From NCBI GenBank assembly GCA_963663135.2, contig CAXXRM010000005.1, positions 248,001 to 312,000 on the forward strand: a stretch of 64,000 nucleotides of DNA. The letters run 5' to 3'. The position numbers were made by a program, and so were the translations under genes. The notes under the pieces are model-generated. The model did not search any database. It was not told the origin of the DNA and saw only the letters and a list, made by a program, of their open reading frames with translations. The DNA is from Io17-Chloro-G2 sp963663135 (GTDB lineage Bacteria > Chloroflexota > Dehalococcoidia > Lucifugimonadales > UBA3495). Shown here piece after piece: positions 23,881 to 33,218 of the stretch; the first letter of the stretch is position 1, and every line of letters begins with the position of its first letter.

Positions 23881-26799
23881 TCAGGCGGCCACCGCCGCGG
23901 GTTCGGCCTCCACGGCGGCATTTGCCCGGCCCGCGGCCAGACCTTTGCCCAGGTATATTCCGGTGAAGGAGTCCGGGTTGCCGGCGATGTCTTCGGGAGT
24001 CCCGGTGGCAATGACGTACCCGCCCGAGTCGCCCGCTCCCGGTCCCAGGTCAACGATCCAATCGGAGTTTTTTATAACGTCCAGGTTGTGCTCGATCAGA
24101 AGCACGGTGTTGCCGGTGTCCACCAGGCGATGCAGTACCTTCAGCAGGGCGGCGCAGTCCGAGAAGGAAAGGCCGGTGGTGGGCTCATCCAGTAGGTACA
24201 GGGTCTTGCCGGTGGCCCGCTTGGAAAGCTCGGTGGACAGTTTCACACGCTGGGCTTCGCCTCCGGAGAGGGTGGTCGCCGGCTGGCCCAGACGGATATA
24301 CCCGAGACCCACGTCCCGCAGAGTCTCCAGCTTGGGCCTGATTCTGGGAAAATTCGCAAAGAACTCAAACGCCTGGTCCACGGTCATCGCCAGAACGTCG
24401 GCAATGCTTTCGTCCCGCAGCGTAACTTCCAGGGCTTCCCGGTTGTACCGGCGGCCCTTGCATATCTCACAGGGCACGGTGACGTCGGGCAGGAATTGCA
24501 TTTCAATCTGGTTGTACCCCTCGCCCTGGCAGGCTTCGCACCTCCCTCCCTTGACGTTGAAGGAAAACCGGCCCGGTTTGTAGCCCCGCACCTTGGCCTC
24601 CGGCAGGTTGGAAAACAGCTCCCTGATGGGCGTAAAAGCGCCGGTGTAGGTCGCCGGATTGCTGCGGGGCGTACGGCCGATTGGCGACTGGTCGATGTTG
24701 ATGACCTTGTCGATGTTCTCAATCCCCGAAACGGAGGTGTGTTCCCCCGGAATGTCCTTGGACCGGTAAATGACCTGTGCCAGCCGCTTGTACAGGACTT
24801 CGTAGGCCAAGGTGCTTTTGCCGGAACCTGACACCCCTGTGACGCACACCAGTTTGCCCAGGGGGATTTCAACATCCACGTTTTTCAGGTTGTTCTCCCG
24901 GGCGCCGGTAATCCGTAACTCCTTGCCGTTGCCCTCTCGGCGGTGGTCCGGTGTCGGGACGCGTTTTCGCCCGCTGAGGAACTGGCCGGTTAGCGATTCT
25001 TCGTGGTCCATGATCTCGTCTATCGTGCCGGTGGCTATCACCCGGCCCCCATGCTCTCCCGCTCCTGGCCCCAGGTCGGCAATGAAGTCGGCGGCGCGCA
25101 TCATAGCTTCGTCGTGCTCCACCACCACGACCGAGTTGCCCATGTCCCGCAGGTTAGACAGGGTGGAAATCAGCAGGTGGTCGTCGTGGGGGTGCAACCC
25201 AACGGTGGGCTCATCGCACACGTACAGCACGCCGGTAAGCCCTGAGCCGATCTGGGTGGCCAAGCGGACCCTCTGGGCCTCGCCCCCCGAGAGGGTGCGG
25301 GCAGTGCGGTTCATGGTCACGTAATCCAGGCCAATGTTGGTCAGGAACCGGAGCCTCCCTTCAATCTCTTTCAACACCTGATTAGCAATGGTTTTTTCCC
25401 TGGTTCCCAGGGTCTCTCCACGGTGCTCAACGGGCGCGTCGGGGTCTATTTCCTGGACCCATTCCAACGCCTGGCCGATGTTCTTGGCGCCCACGTCCAT
25501 GATGCCTAGGCCGCAAACCCGGACGGCCAGGGCTTCCGGGCACAGCCTTTTGCCGCTGCAGGTTGGACAGGGACGCTCGGTCATGTAACGTTCGATTTCC
25601 TGCCGGGTGTAGTCCGACTGTGTGTCCCGGTAGCGTCTCGCCAGGTTGGATACTACACCTTCGAAGGTGGTCTCCCAACGATAAATCCGGCCCCGGTGGG
25701 TGCGGTGGCTGACCGTTACTTTCTTCGATTTGTTGCCATACAGGATGATGTCCAACTGCTCCGGGTTCAGGTCTTTGACCGGCGTCTTGGCCGAGAACCC
25801 GTGAGACTCGGCCACCGACTCGATCAGGCTCAGATACCATCCGCTGGAATGACGGCCGTGGCTCCACGGAGCAATGGCCCCCTCGCTCAAAGACAGATCT
25901 TGGTTGATGATAACCAGGTCCGGATCTACTTCAAGCCTGTAGCCCAGGCCGGTGCATTGGGGGCAAGCTCCGTGGGGGCTGTTGAAGCTGAAGGTACGGG
26001 GCTCAATCTCCGGCATGCTGGTGCCGCAGCCGGCGCAGGAAAATTGCTCGGAATACATGAGCTCGGCGCCGCCTTCAACCGTCACCTGGACCAACCCGTC
26101 CCCTTCCCGCAGCGCCGCTTCCACCGACTCGGCGACCCGGCTAACTTCGATATCCGGGCGGACGATCAACCGGTCCACCACAAGCTCGACGTAATGCCAC
26201 TTCTGCTTGTTTAGCTTTACGTTGTCCATCTCGTCCAGCATGTGGATCTCATTGTTGACCCTTACCCTGACGAACCCCGCCTTACGGGCCGCTTCAAATA
26301 TCTCTTTGTGCTCCCCCTTCTTGCGGCGGACCTTGGGTGCCAGCAGCATGATGCGGCTGTTTTCGGGCAAGGCCGTTATGGAGTCGACAATCTGGGAAAC
26401 GGTTTGCCGCTCCACGGGTAGGCCGCACTTGGGGCAGTGGGGCGTACCTACGCGGGCGAACAGCAACCGCAGGTAGTCGTAAATCTCGGTGACCGTTCCC
26501 ACGGTGGACCGCGGGTTGTGCGAAACGCCTTTTTGGTCGATGGAGATTGCCGGGGACAGACCTTCGATGTAATCTACATCCGGCTTGTCCATGCGGCCCA
26601 GGAACTGGCGGGCATAGGACGAAAGTGATTCAACATAGCGGCGTTGTCCCTCGGCGTAGATAGTGTCAAACGCCAGCGAACTCTTGCCCGACCCCGAGAC
26701 GCCGGTGATCACCACCAGTTGGCCTCTGGGTATCTTGATCTCAATGTTCTTTAGGTTGTGCTCTCGGGCGCCCTTGACGTGTATGAATTCCTGGGGCAT
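23881..26799 (-). CDS. uvrA: Excinuclease ABC subunit A
   Basis: UvrA recognises damaged DNA in nucleotide-excision repair. Two ABC ATPase modules are present, each with Walker A (GVSGSGKSSLAFDTIYAEG and GVSGSGKSTLAYEVLYKRL) and LSGGEAQRVRLATQIG or LSGGEAQRVKLSTEL signatures. Zinc-binding pairs include CAGC...CPQC in module I and CEAC...CEIC in module II. The start at 26799 gives MPQEFIHVKGAREHNLKNI, the usual N-terminus, and has GAGG 6 nt upstream; the frame is open to 26835. Length 972 residues is normal for the family with Ala-rich tail. Confidence 0.97.
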   Translation of the reverse strand: MPQEFIHVKGAREHNLKNIEIKIPRGQLVVITGVSGSGKSSLAFDTIYAEGQRRYVESLSSYARQFLGRMDKPDVDYIEGLSPAISIDQKGVSHNPRSTVGTVTEIYDYLRLLFARVGTPHCPKCGLPVERQTVSQIVDSITALPENSRIMLLAPKVRRKKGEHKEIFEAARKAGFVRVRVNNEIHMLDEMDNVKLNKQKWHYVELVVDRLIVRPDIEVSRVAESVEAALREGDGLVQVTVEGGAELMYSEQFSCAGCGTSMPEIEPRTFSFNSPHGACPQCTGLGYRLEVDPDLVIINQDLSLSEGAIAPWSHGRHSSGWYLSLIESVAESHGFSAKTPVKDLNPEQLDIILYGNKSKKVTVSHRTHRGRIYRWETTFEGVVSNLARRYRDTQSDYTRQEIERYMTERPCPTCSGKRLCPEALAVRVCGLGIMDVGAKNIGQALEWVQEIDPDAPVEHRGETLGTREKTIANQVLKEIEGRLRFLTNIGLDYVTMNRTARTLSGGEAQRVRLATQIGSGLTGVLYVCDEPTVGLHPHDDHLLISTLSNLRDMGNSVVVVEHDEAMMRAADFIADLGPGAGEHGGRVIATGTIDEIMDHEESLTGQFLSGRKRVPTPDHRREGNGKELRITGARENNLKNVDVEIPLGKLVCVTGVSGSGKSTLAYEVLYKRLAQVIYRSKDIPGEHTSVSGIENIDKVINIDQSPIGRTPRSNPATYTGAFTPIRELFSNLPEAKVRGYKPGRFSFNVKGGRCEACQGEGYNQIEMQFLPDVTVPCEICKGRRYNREALEVTLRDESIADVLAMTVDQAFEFFANFPRIRPKLETLRDVGLGYIRLGQPATTLSGGEAQRVKLSTELSKRATGKTLYLLDEPTTGLSFSDCAALLKVLHRLVDTGNTVLLIEHNLDVIKNSDWIVDLGPGAGDSGGYVIATGTPEDIAGNPDSFTGIYLGKGLAAGRANAAVEAEPAAVAA

Positions 26800-26953
26800 T
26801 TGAACCTCATCCGCACCTCTTGTGTCGAGGTTCATTTTAGCACTGTGAGGCTCGCTTTGGAGTACCCCTTTCCCGGACCGCCGCTAATCCGGTCCTTCCT
26901 GGAAAATATGCCGGCATTACGGGGTCTGACCCTTAACAGTGGGGTTGTTTGAC

Positions 26954-27751
26954 ATGGTCCCCAGTCTCTTTGACGCGAAAAAAGTCTTCATCGGCGTGAT
27001 TCATCTCCCGCCCCTGCAGGGCTCGCCCCGTTGGGGCGGGAACATGGACGCGGTGCTCGCCCGGGCCGTGGAAGAGGCGTCGGTTTTGGCTGAGGGAGGC
27101 GCCCACGGCATCATTGTGGAGAATTTCGGCGACGCCCCGTTTCGTATCGACAGGGTCGACCCAGTGACCGTGTCGGCGATGACGTTGGCGGTGCGGCAAG
27201 TACAGCTAACGGCGCGTCTGCCCGTGGGCGTAAACATGCTCCGCAACGACGCCGCTTCCGCTCTAGCTGTCGCCGCGGCTACCGGCGCGGCCTTCATCCG
27301 GGTCAACGTTCACTATGGAGTGATGGCAGCTGACGAGGGGTTGGTCACCGGGGAAGCGCATGAAACCTTGCGGCGCCGGCGGGAATTGGGCGTGGATGTG
27401 AAAATATTCGCCGATGTCCTGGTGAAACACGCTGCTCCCGTTGGTTCTGACAACCTGGGGTTGATGGTCCGGGAGACCTTCCAACGAGGTCTGGCGGACG
27501 GGGTAATCATTTCCGGCCCGGCCACCGGCCAACCCACCTCGGCCTCGGACGTTGCCGAAGCCCGCTCGGCGGCTCCCGACGGGTTTGTCCTGGTAGGCAG
27601 CGGCGTCAATGAATCCAACGCGGCAGAGCTCCTCTCCGCGGCCGACGGAGCCATAATCGGCACCAGCCTCAAACAGGACGGCATCATAAGCAACAAGCTC
27701 GACCTGGAACGAGTGAAAAACATGGCGGAAATCTTCCGCGCCGCAGCGTAG
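26954..27751 (+). CDS. BtpA/SgcQ family TIM-barrel protein
   Basis: The product begins VPSLFDAKKVFIGVIHLPPL and continues QGSPRWGG, then EGGAHGIIVENFGDAPF and VNMLRNDAASALAVA, typical of the BtpA family. BtpA itself supports photosystem I stability in cyanobacteria; relatives in non-photosynthetic bacteria (SgcQ) sit in sugar-metabolism loci. The role here is unknown and unlikely to be photosynthetic. The start is either ATG 26954 or GTG 26939; neither has a strong ribosome-binding site. Confidence 0.88.
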   Translation: MVPSLFDAKKVFIGVIHLPPLQGSPRWGGNMDAVLARAVEEASVLAEGGAHGIIVENFGDAPFRIDRVDPVTVSAMTLAVRQVQLTARLPVGVNMLRNDAASALAVAAATGAAFIRVNVHYGVMAADEGLVTGEAHETLRRRRELGVDVKIFADVLVKHAAPVGSDNLGLMVRETFQRGLADGVIISGPATGQPTSASDVAEARSAAPDGFVLVGSGVNESNAAELLSAADGAIIGTSLKQDGIISNKLDLERVKNMAEIFRAAA

Positions 27752-27809
27752 ACCGGTCGGCCGCGCCACAACACGATTCGCCCCCAACGTTGCTTCTACG
27801 GCGTCGTCG

Positions 27810-27815
27810 TATAAT
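27810..27815 (+). promoter_or_regulatory. Putative -10 box upstream of the ATPase/TOPRIM pair
   Basis: TATAAT at 27810-27815 lies 55 nt before the GTG start. The nearest -35-like sequence (TTGCTT, 27790) is too close, so only the -10 element is supported. Confidence 0.35.
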
Positions 27816-27870
27816 GCAATAGACTCTTTATTGGAGCCATACGCAACGCCATCACTCCCCGGAGGAAGCG

Positions 27871-28995
27871 GTGCTTACTAATCTCAGCATAAATAATTTT
27901 CGCGGTCTGAAGGGACTTGAGATTAACCCCTTGGGCCGAATCAACTTGCTCGCCGGGAAGAACGGAGCCGGCAAGACTTCAGTCCTAGAAGCTTTTTGGA
28001 TATTCTCAGCGCCGGACATTCCTGAATTGACGACAAGAATCTCTGCTTTTAGGGGACTTCATCCCCCTAGTGCAGAAACAGTCTTTGTCGACCTATTCAA
28101 TGACTTTGACCCCCATAAATCCATTGAGATTGCCGCAAGTGCAACGCCAGGCCGAAAACGCAGGACGTTGACAATTTCATTGGAGGAGCGCTCTTCAACA
28201 ATTGCCCGTTCCTGGCCGTCAGTGAGTCCGTCCGAACCGAATCTAGAACGTTCGACGCAATTTCTTACGGAGGGGCAATTCCAGATCATCCTCGACTATC
28301 TCCACGACGATGGCAGAAATTATACGTCGCGTGGTTGGTGGGTCGAGCAGGTTGTTACACCCATGGCGCCTGTACCTGTGCCCGTCGAATTGACCAATGC
28401 CGGTATTCATCAAGAAATGGAGCGCGTTCCAGGAAGGCCCGACTCTTTGTTTATGGCGGCTCCCTTTAGGGAGAATCTTCAAGCCGACGCCCAGAGATTT
28501 GGCAATCTCCAACTTCAAGGAAAAGATGGCGAAATCCTATCAATTCTACGCACTGTTGAGCCCAGGTTGAATTCAATAGCCCCCATTCTTATCAAGAACA
28601 CTCCAATAATCCATGCCAACATCGGAATGGATAGGCCAATTGCTGTTCGCCTGCTTGGTGGAGGCTTTAGCCGCATCTTCTCGATCTCAGTAGCAATGGA
28701 AGGAGCAAGGGGCGGGATGCTGCTTATAGACGAGATTGAAAACGGATTGCATCACAGGGTATTGAAGGATATATTCTCAAATCTGTTGAGTTTGGCCAAC
28801 AAGTTTGATGTTCAAGTAGTGGCGACCACCCACAGCGCCGAGTGCATTGAAGCCGCATTCCACGCCCTGGGAAACGGGGATGAAGGGGACTTTACCTTCC
28901 ACCGGATAGATCAGCGGGAAGGACACTCCAAGGCGGTCTATTATGACCACGGAATGTTGGAAACCGCCATCGAGTTTGACATGGAGGTCCGCTAG
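27871..28995 (+). CDS. OLD/AAA_21-type ATPase, putative defence module component
   Basis: The 374-residue protein has an SMC/OLD-like ATPase layout: the start MLTNLSINNFRGLKGLEINP, Walker A AGKNGAGKTSVLEAF (about residues 29-43), signature region LGGGFSRIFSIS, Walker B GGMLLIDEIENGLHH and the ATTHSAECIEA motif typical of AAA_15/AAA_21 proteins. No nuclease domain is fused. GGAGGAAG precedes the GTG start. The next gene is a TOPRIM protein starting directly after its stop, so the pair resembles a split OLD nuclease or the AriA component of PARIS. The sequence is visibly AT-richer than its neighbours, suggesting horizontal acquisition. Confidence 0.85.
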   Translation: MLTNLSINNFRGLKGLEINPLGRINLLAGKNGAGKTSVLEAFWIFSAPDIPELTTRISAFRGLHPPSAETVFVDLFNDFDPHKSIEIAASATPGRKRRTLTISLEERSSTIARSWPSVSPSEPNLERSTQFLTEGQFQIILDYLHDDGRNYTSRGWWVEQVVTPMAPVPVPVELTNAGIHQEMERVPGRPDSLFMAAPFRENLQADAQRFGNLQLQGKDGEILSILRTVEPRLNSIAPILIKNTPIIHANIGMDRPIAVRLLGGGFSRIFSISVAMEGARGGMLLIDEIENGLHHRVLKDIFSNLLSLANKFDVQVVATTHSAECIEAAFHALGNGDEGDFTFHRIDQREGHSKAVYYDHGMLETAIEFDMEVR

Positions 28996-29649
28996 GTGGT
29001 CGAAAGGAACCGGGCGGATCAGGAAAGCCAAGGCAAGGGGCGACTCCTCAGATCTAAGCAGGTGTTGGTTGAGGGAAGGGAGGAAGTAATGGTCTTCCGT
29101 TCTCTAGCAACTCATCTGGACTTGGGTGAGCTTGAATTCCGGGACTATGGTGGAAAAGATAAGCTGCGTACATTTTTGCGGGCCTTTACCGCCCGCGCTG
29201 ATTTCTATGATGTGCGCTCTCTCGCGGTCGTGGCAGACGCCGACTTTATGGTCGGAGCCACCGCCGCCCGCATACGCGGCGCCCTCGGCGATGTTGAATT
29301 ACCGGCGCCCGACGCCCCACTTGTTTTGGAAAGAGCACCCGCACTGGACTTAACAGTAGTTTTTCTGGTTCTCCCTCATTGGAGTGACCAAGGGATGCTC
29401 GAGAGCGTTTGCTTGGAATCGGTCAAATCCGACCCTGTAATGGAATGTGTAGAACTGTTTGTAGGATGTGTTGGGAACAAGAGGCTGGATTGGCCCAGGC
29501 GGGAGATTGAGGCCAAAGCGAAGGTTCACGCCTTTCTGGCTTCCCAAGACCCTCCCGATCTCCGATTGGGCGAAGCTGCGTCGAAGGGCCTCTGGAACTT
29601 TGACGACGCTGCGTTTGACCCGTTGAAAGAACTTCTTATCTCCCTGTGA
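28996..29649 (+). CDS. TOPRIM-domain protein (DUF3226-like), partner of the upstream ATPase
   Basis: The 217-residue product shows the TOPRIM pattern: Glu in KQVLVEGREEVMVF, the acidic DxD in SLAVVADADFMVGA, and a C-terminal helical part ending DPLKELLISL. DUF3226 and DUF4435 proteins share this fold and, with AAA ATPases, make nuclease effectors such as AriB of PARIS. The start is GTG 28996, immediately after the TAG of the ATPase gene, so translation is coupled. I infer a nuclease effector; catalytic activity cannot be shown from the sequence alone. Confidence 0.8.
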   Translation: MVERNRADQESQGKGRLLRSKQVLVEGREEVMVFRSLATHLDLGELEFRDYGGKDKLRTFLRAFTARADFYDVRSLAVVADADFMVGATAARIRGALGDVELPAPDAPLVLERAPALDLTVVFLVLPHWSDQGMLESVCLESVKSDPVMECVELFVGCVGNKRLDWPRREIEAKAKVHAFLASQDPPDLRLGEAASKGLWNFDDAAFDPLKELLISL

Positions 29650-29700
29650 CTCCGGATTCGCCTGCGCCAAGAAACTTATCCGTCAAGTGGCTCCCCTACC

Positions 29701-30603
29701 CTACCCGTTGCGCCTTATCTCGCAGCCCGCGTCCTGCTCCATGGGCAACACCACTGCCGCTGAGTCCTTGTCCCCCAGACCTTGCTCCACGGCCCGGCGG
29801 ATGGCGTCGTACGCCAGGTCGGCGCCGGGAGTGGCCATGCCCAGTCCGGTGGTCAAGTCCTTGATCAAGCCCATGTCCTTCAGAAACACCGTCAGCTGGG
29901 TGCGAATTCCCTCGAAATCCCGGTCCAGCATGACCGGAGCGTTTCGTCCCAGCATGAAGCTTTGACCCCAGCCGGAGTTGACCACTTCAAAGATCATCGC
30001 CGGGTCCGCTCCGGCCTTGGCCCCCACCAGCATAGCCTCTGCCGCCGCTACGGAGTGGATTCCCACCAGCAGTTGGTTGATCAATTTGGCTACGGCTCCG
30101 CTCCCCGTCGGCCCCATGTAGCGGACCGTCTCCCCCATGGCGTCGAAAACGCCAAGAACCCGGTCGTATCCTTCTCTTGGCCCTCCGGCCATGATGGTCA
30201 AAGTCCCGTCGGCGGCCCTTTCCGTACCGCCACTGATGGGGGCATCCAGGAAAACGGAGCCTCTGGCTTGGGCGGCCTCCGCACAAGCCCGAGAGGTGCT
30301 GATTCCCACGGTGCTATGGTCGACCAAGATCTGGCCCGGACGGGAGTTGGCTATTACCCCGTCATCGCCCAGAAACACCTGCTCCGAAGCAGCCACGTCG
30401 GTCAGGCAAGCCAGCACGACGTCCGACTCCCGGGCGACTTCACCGGCGGACGTGGCGGGAATGGCCCCCAGGTCCGCCATTTCTCCAACCTTGCCCCGGC
30501 TCCGGTTGTGTACGGTTAGCGGGAAACCGGCTTGGAGCAACCGCCGGCTCATGGGCAACCCCATTCGGCCAAGCCCGATGAATCCAACCTTCATTTCCGC
30601 CAT
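29701..30603 (-). CDS. NAD(P)-dependent beta-hydroxyacid dehydrogenase (3-hydroxyisobutyrate dehydrogenase-like)
   Basis: The 300-residue enzyme begins MAEMKVGFIGLGRMGLPMSR, the Rossmann GxGxMG motif. It has the substrate-binding signature FLDAPISGGTERAADGTLTI and the catalytic Lys in AVAKLINQLLVG. ATG 30603 has GGAGGG 4 nt upstream, better than the open frame start at 30648. It lies 75 nt downstream of the aminotransferase, which suggests a shared leftward operon for an amino- or hydroxy-acid pathway. The exact substrate is unknown. A paralogue is at 41030. Confidence 0.93.
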   Translation of the reverse strand: MAEMKVGFIGLGRMGLPMSRRLLQAGFPLTVHNRSRGKVGEMADLGAIPATSAGEVARESDVVLACLTDVAASEQVFLGDDGVIANSRPGQILVDHSTVGISTSRACAEAAQARGSVFLDAPISGGTERAADGTLTIMAGGPREGYDRVLGVFDAMGETVRYMGPTGSGAVAKLINQLLVGIHSVAAAEAMLVGAKAGADPAMIFEVVNSGWGQSFMLGRNAPVMLDRDFEGIRTQLTVFLKDMGLIKDLTTGLGMATPGADLAYDAIRRAVEQGLGDKDSAAVVLPMEQDAGCEIRRNG

Positions 30604-30678
30604 GTACCCTCCGGTTTGGGATGAAGTCATCGCCGGCATGCGCCCCAAGTTGGGTTGAATCTGCTTGACAGCTTGAAG

Positions 30679-32058
30679 CTATGCGGCGCCCAGCGCCCGG
30701 GTCGTGGTTCCAATCACATCGTCCAACACCGAGACCAGCTCGTCCACCTCGCCGGCGGTGACGCAAAGCGGAGGCATGATGTTGATCGCGTCCCCGCCTC
30801 TCAGGAGCACGTTCTTGTCGGCAAACCCTTGGGTCAACCTGGCGGCCAGTCCCGCTTCCGGCGGGAAATACGCTTTGGTCTCGCGGTCCTGCACAATTTC
30901 CAGGGCGCACATCAGTCCCAGCCCGCGGGCGTCCCCGATGATGGCGTGTTTCTCCTTCAACTCGTTCAGCCCTTCCAGGAGATACGCGCCCATCGCGGCG
31001 GAATTTTCCACCATGCCTTCGCGCTCCATGATTTCAATGTTTTTTAGCGCGGCCGCGGCGGCAACCGGATGGCCCCCGAAGGTAATGACGTGCCGGAAGG
31101 CGGCCCCGGAGCTGCCCACGAAGGCATCGGCCACGGTCTTTCGGGCAATGGCGGCTCCCATTGGAATGTAGCCGCTCGTAATACCTTTGGCCACGGCCAT
31201 CAGGTCCGGGGTTACGCCCCAATGCTCGCAGGCAAACATGCGGCCGGTGCGCCCAAACCCGGTTATGACTTCGTCCGCTATCAGCAGGCAGCCGTACCGG
31301 TCGCACACTTCCCGCAACAGCGGCCAATAGTTTGGGCCGGGGACCACGGCCCCGTGGGGGCTGGACACCGGCTCGGCCACCACGGCGGCCACTGATTTTG
31401 GCCCCTCGTGCTGTATGGCAGCTTCAATAGCGCCGACGCAGCGTTCGGCGCACTCTTCGGGCGTGGTCCCTCCCATCTCGCACCGGTAGGGGTTGGGCTG
31501 GGGCACGTGGACCGCACCGGGAAGCAAAGGCTCATAGTCTCCCTTGGGGAATAGCGGCGCCCCTCCCAGGGCCAGGGTGCCAAAGGTTGCGCCGTGATAG
31601 GACCCGCGCCGGCTGATGAATTTGTACCGGGTTGGTTCGCCTACTCGTTTGAAATAGGCGCGCGCAAGTTTCATGGCGGTTTCCACCGATTCGGAACCTC
31701 CGCTGGTGAAGAAGCAGCGGGACAGGTCCCCTGGAGTCAGACTTGCCACTTTTTCCGCCAACCGCACGGTGGCCTCGGTGGTAGTCCCCATGGGCATGTA
31801 GGACAGGTTCAGCATCTGCTGGTAGGCTGCGTCGGCAATCTCGGTCTGACCGTAGCCGACGTTCTTCAGCCACAAACCGGACATGGCGTCCATATAGGTC
31901 CGGCCGGTAGCGTCGGTAACGTGAACGCCCTTGCCGCTGACGAAAATCTGGGGCTCCCCTTTTTCCGCCATGTCGCTGGGCTCCCGAAGATACACCCACA
32001 GGTGCTCCAGGGCCGTATCCTGCAATTCTTTCAACCGGTTTTCTGCCGGTGCGGTCAT
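30679..32058 (-). CDS. Class III aminotransferase (omega-amino acid:pyruvate type)
   Basis: The 459-residue PLP enzyme transfers amino groups between an amine or omega-amino acid and an oxo acid. Visible are the PLP-phosphate region CFFTSGGSESVETAMKLARA, the Asp that contacts the PLP ring nitrogen in LLIADEVITGFGRTGRMF, and the Schiff-base Lys in LMAVAKGITSGYIPMGA. Length is standard. It lies between a luciferase-like oxidoreductase and a hydroxyacid dehydrogenase, all leftward with short gaps, consistent with one catabolic operon. Confidence 0.95.
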   Translation of the reverse strand: MTAPAENRLKELQDTALEHLWVYLREPSDMAEKGEPQIFVSGKGVHVTDATGRTYMDAMSGLWLKNVGYGQTEIADAAYQQMLNLSYMPMGTTTEATVRLAEKVASLTPGDLSRCFFTSGGSESVETAMKLARAYFKRVGEPTRYKFISRRGSYHGATFGTLALGGAPLFPKGDYEPLLPGAVHVPQPNPYRCEMGGTTPEECAERCVGAIEAAIQHEGPKSVAAVVAEPVSSPHGAVVPGPNYWPLLREVCDRYGCLLIADEVITGFGRTGRMFACEHWGVTPDLMAVAKGITSGYIPMGAAIARKTVADAFVGSSGAAFRHVITFGGHPVAAAAALKNIEIMEREGMVENSAAMGAYLLEGLNELKEKHAIIGDARGLGLMCALEIVQDRETKAYFPPEAGLAARLTQGFADKNVLLRGGDAINIMPPLCVTAGEVDELVSVLDDVIGTTTRALGAA

Positions 32059-32105
32059 AGTGCCCTCCGTTGGTCTTGGGTTGTTCGTATCAGGAAAAAG
32101 AGTGC

Positions 32106-32987
32106 CTATGCAAAAGCTGGCAGCACCTTTTCTGCAAGCATTTCCATGGCCGGTTCCAGTTCCTCAGGATTCCGCGTGCTGGACGAAATCACCAGCCGAT
32201 GGACTCCCAGGCTTTCGTATTCTTTGGACCTTCGCAAAATCTCATCCGGGCCGGCCCCCAACGCATAGCGGCCCCTTGACCCGGTTTCGCCAATGGCGGC
32301 GCTGACCGAAACCGGTATGTCCCCTGGGTCTCTGCCGGCTTCCACGGCTTTCTCGGCCAGGTAGTCCATTCCCCGACGCAGTTGGTCCGGCTCCATGGCC
32401 ATCGGATGCCATCCGTCGCCCGACCGGGCGGCCCGGCGTATTGCGGCTTGGCTGGTTCCGCCGATAAGCAGAGGGATGTGGGGTTGCTGCACCGGCCGCG
32501 GCGAGAATTTCATGCCGGAAAAACTGTGAAACCTTCCCTCGTAGGCGGGGTCATCCTGGGTCCACAGCTCTTTCATGATGGCGATGCACTCGTCGGTATA
32601 GGCCCCGCGGTCCTTGATGCTGCTGCCCATAGCTACCAGCTCTTGCTCGATTACTCCCACTCCTACGCCCAGGAGCAGCCGGCCTCCGGAAATCACGTCC
32701 AGCGTGGCGGCGGTCTTGGCCAACCGCATAGGGTTATGGTAGGGAAGGACCAAAACGCTGGTGCCCAGGCCGATACTCTTGGTGGTGGCGGCCGCGTAAC
32801 TCAGGATCGATAGTGGCTCGTAGTAGGGCCGGTCGCCAATCCGGTCGTGGACGTAGCTGACGTTAAACACGTGCTCGGCGGCCCAAACTGAGTCAAACCC
32901 CAATTCCTCGGCCTTGGTAGCCAACCCCAGAACCAACTGCACGTCTTCAATACCCTGGTTGTTGGACAAGGAAAACCCGATCTTCAT
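32106..32987 (-). CDS. LLM-class (luciferase-like) flavin/F420-dependent oxidoreductase
   Basis: The 293-residue TIM-barrel enzyme begins MKIGFSLSNNQGIEDVQLVL and has the motifs LGFDSVWAAEHV, LDVISGGRLLLGVGVG and IPLLIGGTSQAAIRRAAR, all typical of the F420-dependent subgroup. ATG 32987 has GGAGTGG upstream; the frame is open to 33071. Members oxidise or mono-oxygenate diverse organics, and expansion of this family is known in SAR202 Chloroflexota. Substrate unknown. Confidence 0.92.
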   Translation of the reverse strand: MKIGFSLSNNQGIEDVQLVLGLATKAEELGFDSVWAAEHVFNVSYVHDRIGDRPYYEPLSILSYAAATTKSIGLGTSVLVLPYHNPMRLAKTAATLDVISGGRLLLGVGVGVIEQELVAMGSSIKDRGAYTDECIAIMKELWTQDDPAYEGRFHSFSGMKFSPRPVQQPHIPLLIGGTSQAAIRRAARSGDGWHPMAMEPDQLRRGMDYLAEKAVEAGRDPGDIPVSVSAAIGETGSRGRYALGAGPDEILRRSKEYESLGVHRLVISSSTRNPEELEPAMEMLAEKVLPAFA

Positions 32988-33218
32988 CGACCACTCCGGC
33001 AACGCCTTAAAAAGCCCTTGGTCAGGCCATACGTCGTGTCCAAGTTTACATTGGGAATCGCCCTGCCACAAACGGCGGCAGACCTGCCCTGCGTGGTCAA
33101 GTTGAAGCGGGGTCTGCTTTGGGATAAGCTGGCTTTGGCTACCAAAAATACGTGAATTGTTTGCCTTGTGCGGCCCAGCGCCAATGACTGAAAACGGACA
33201 CCAAGCGGAGGCCCAACC

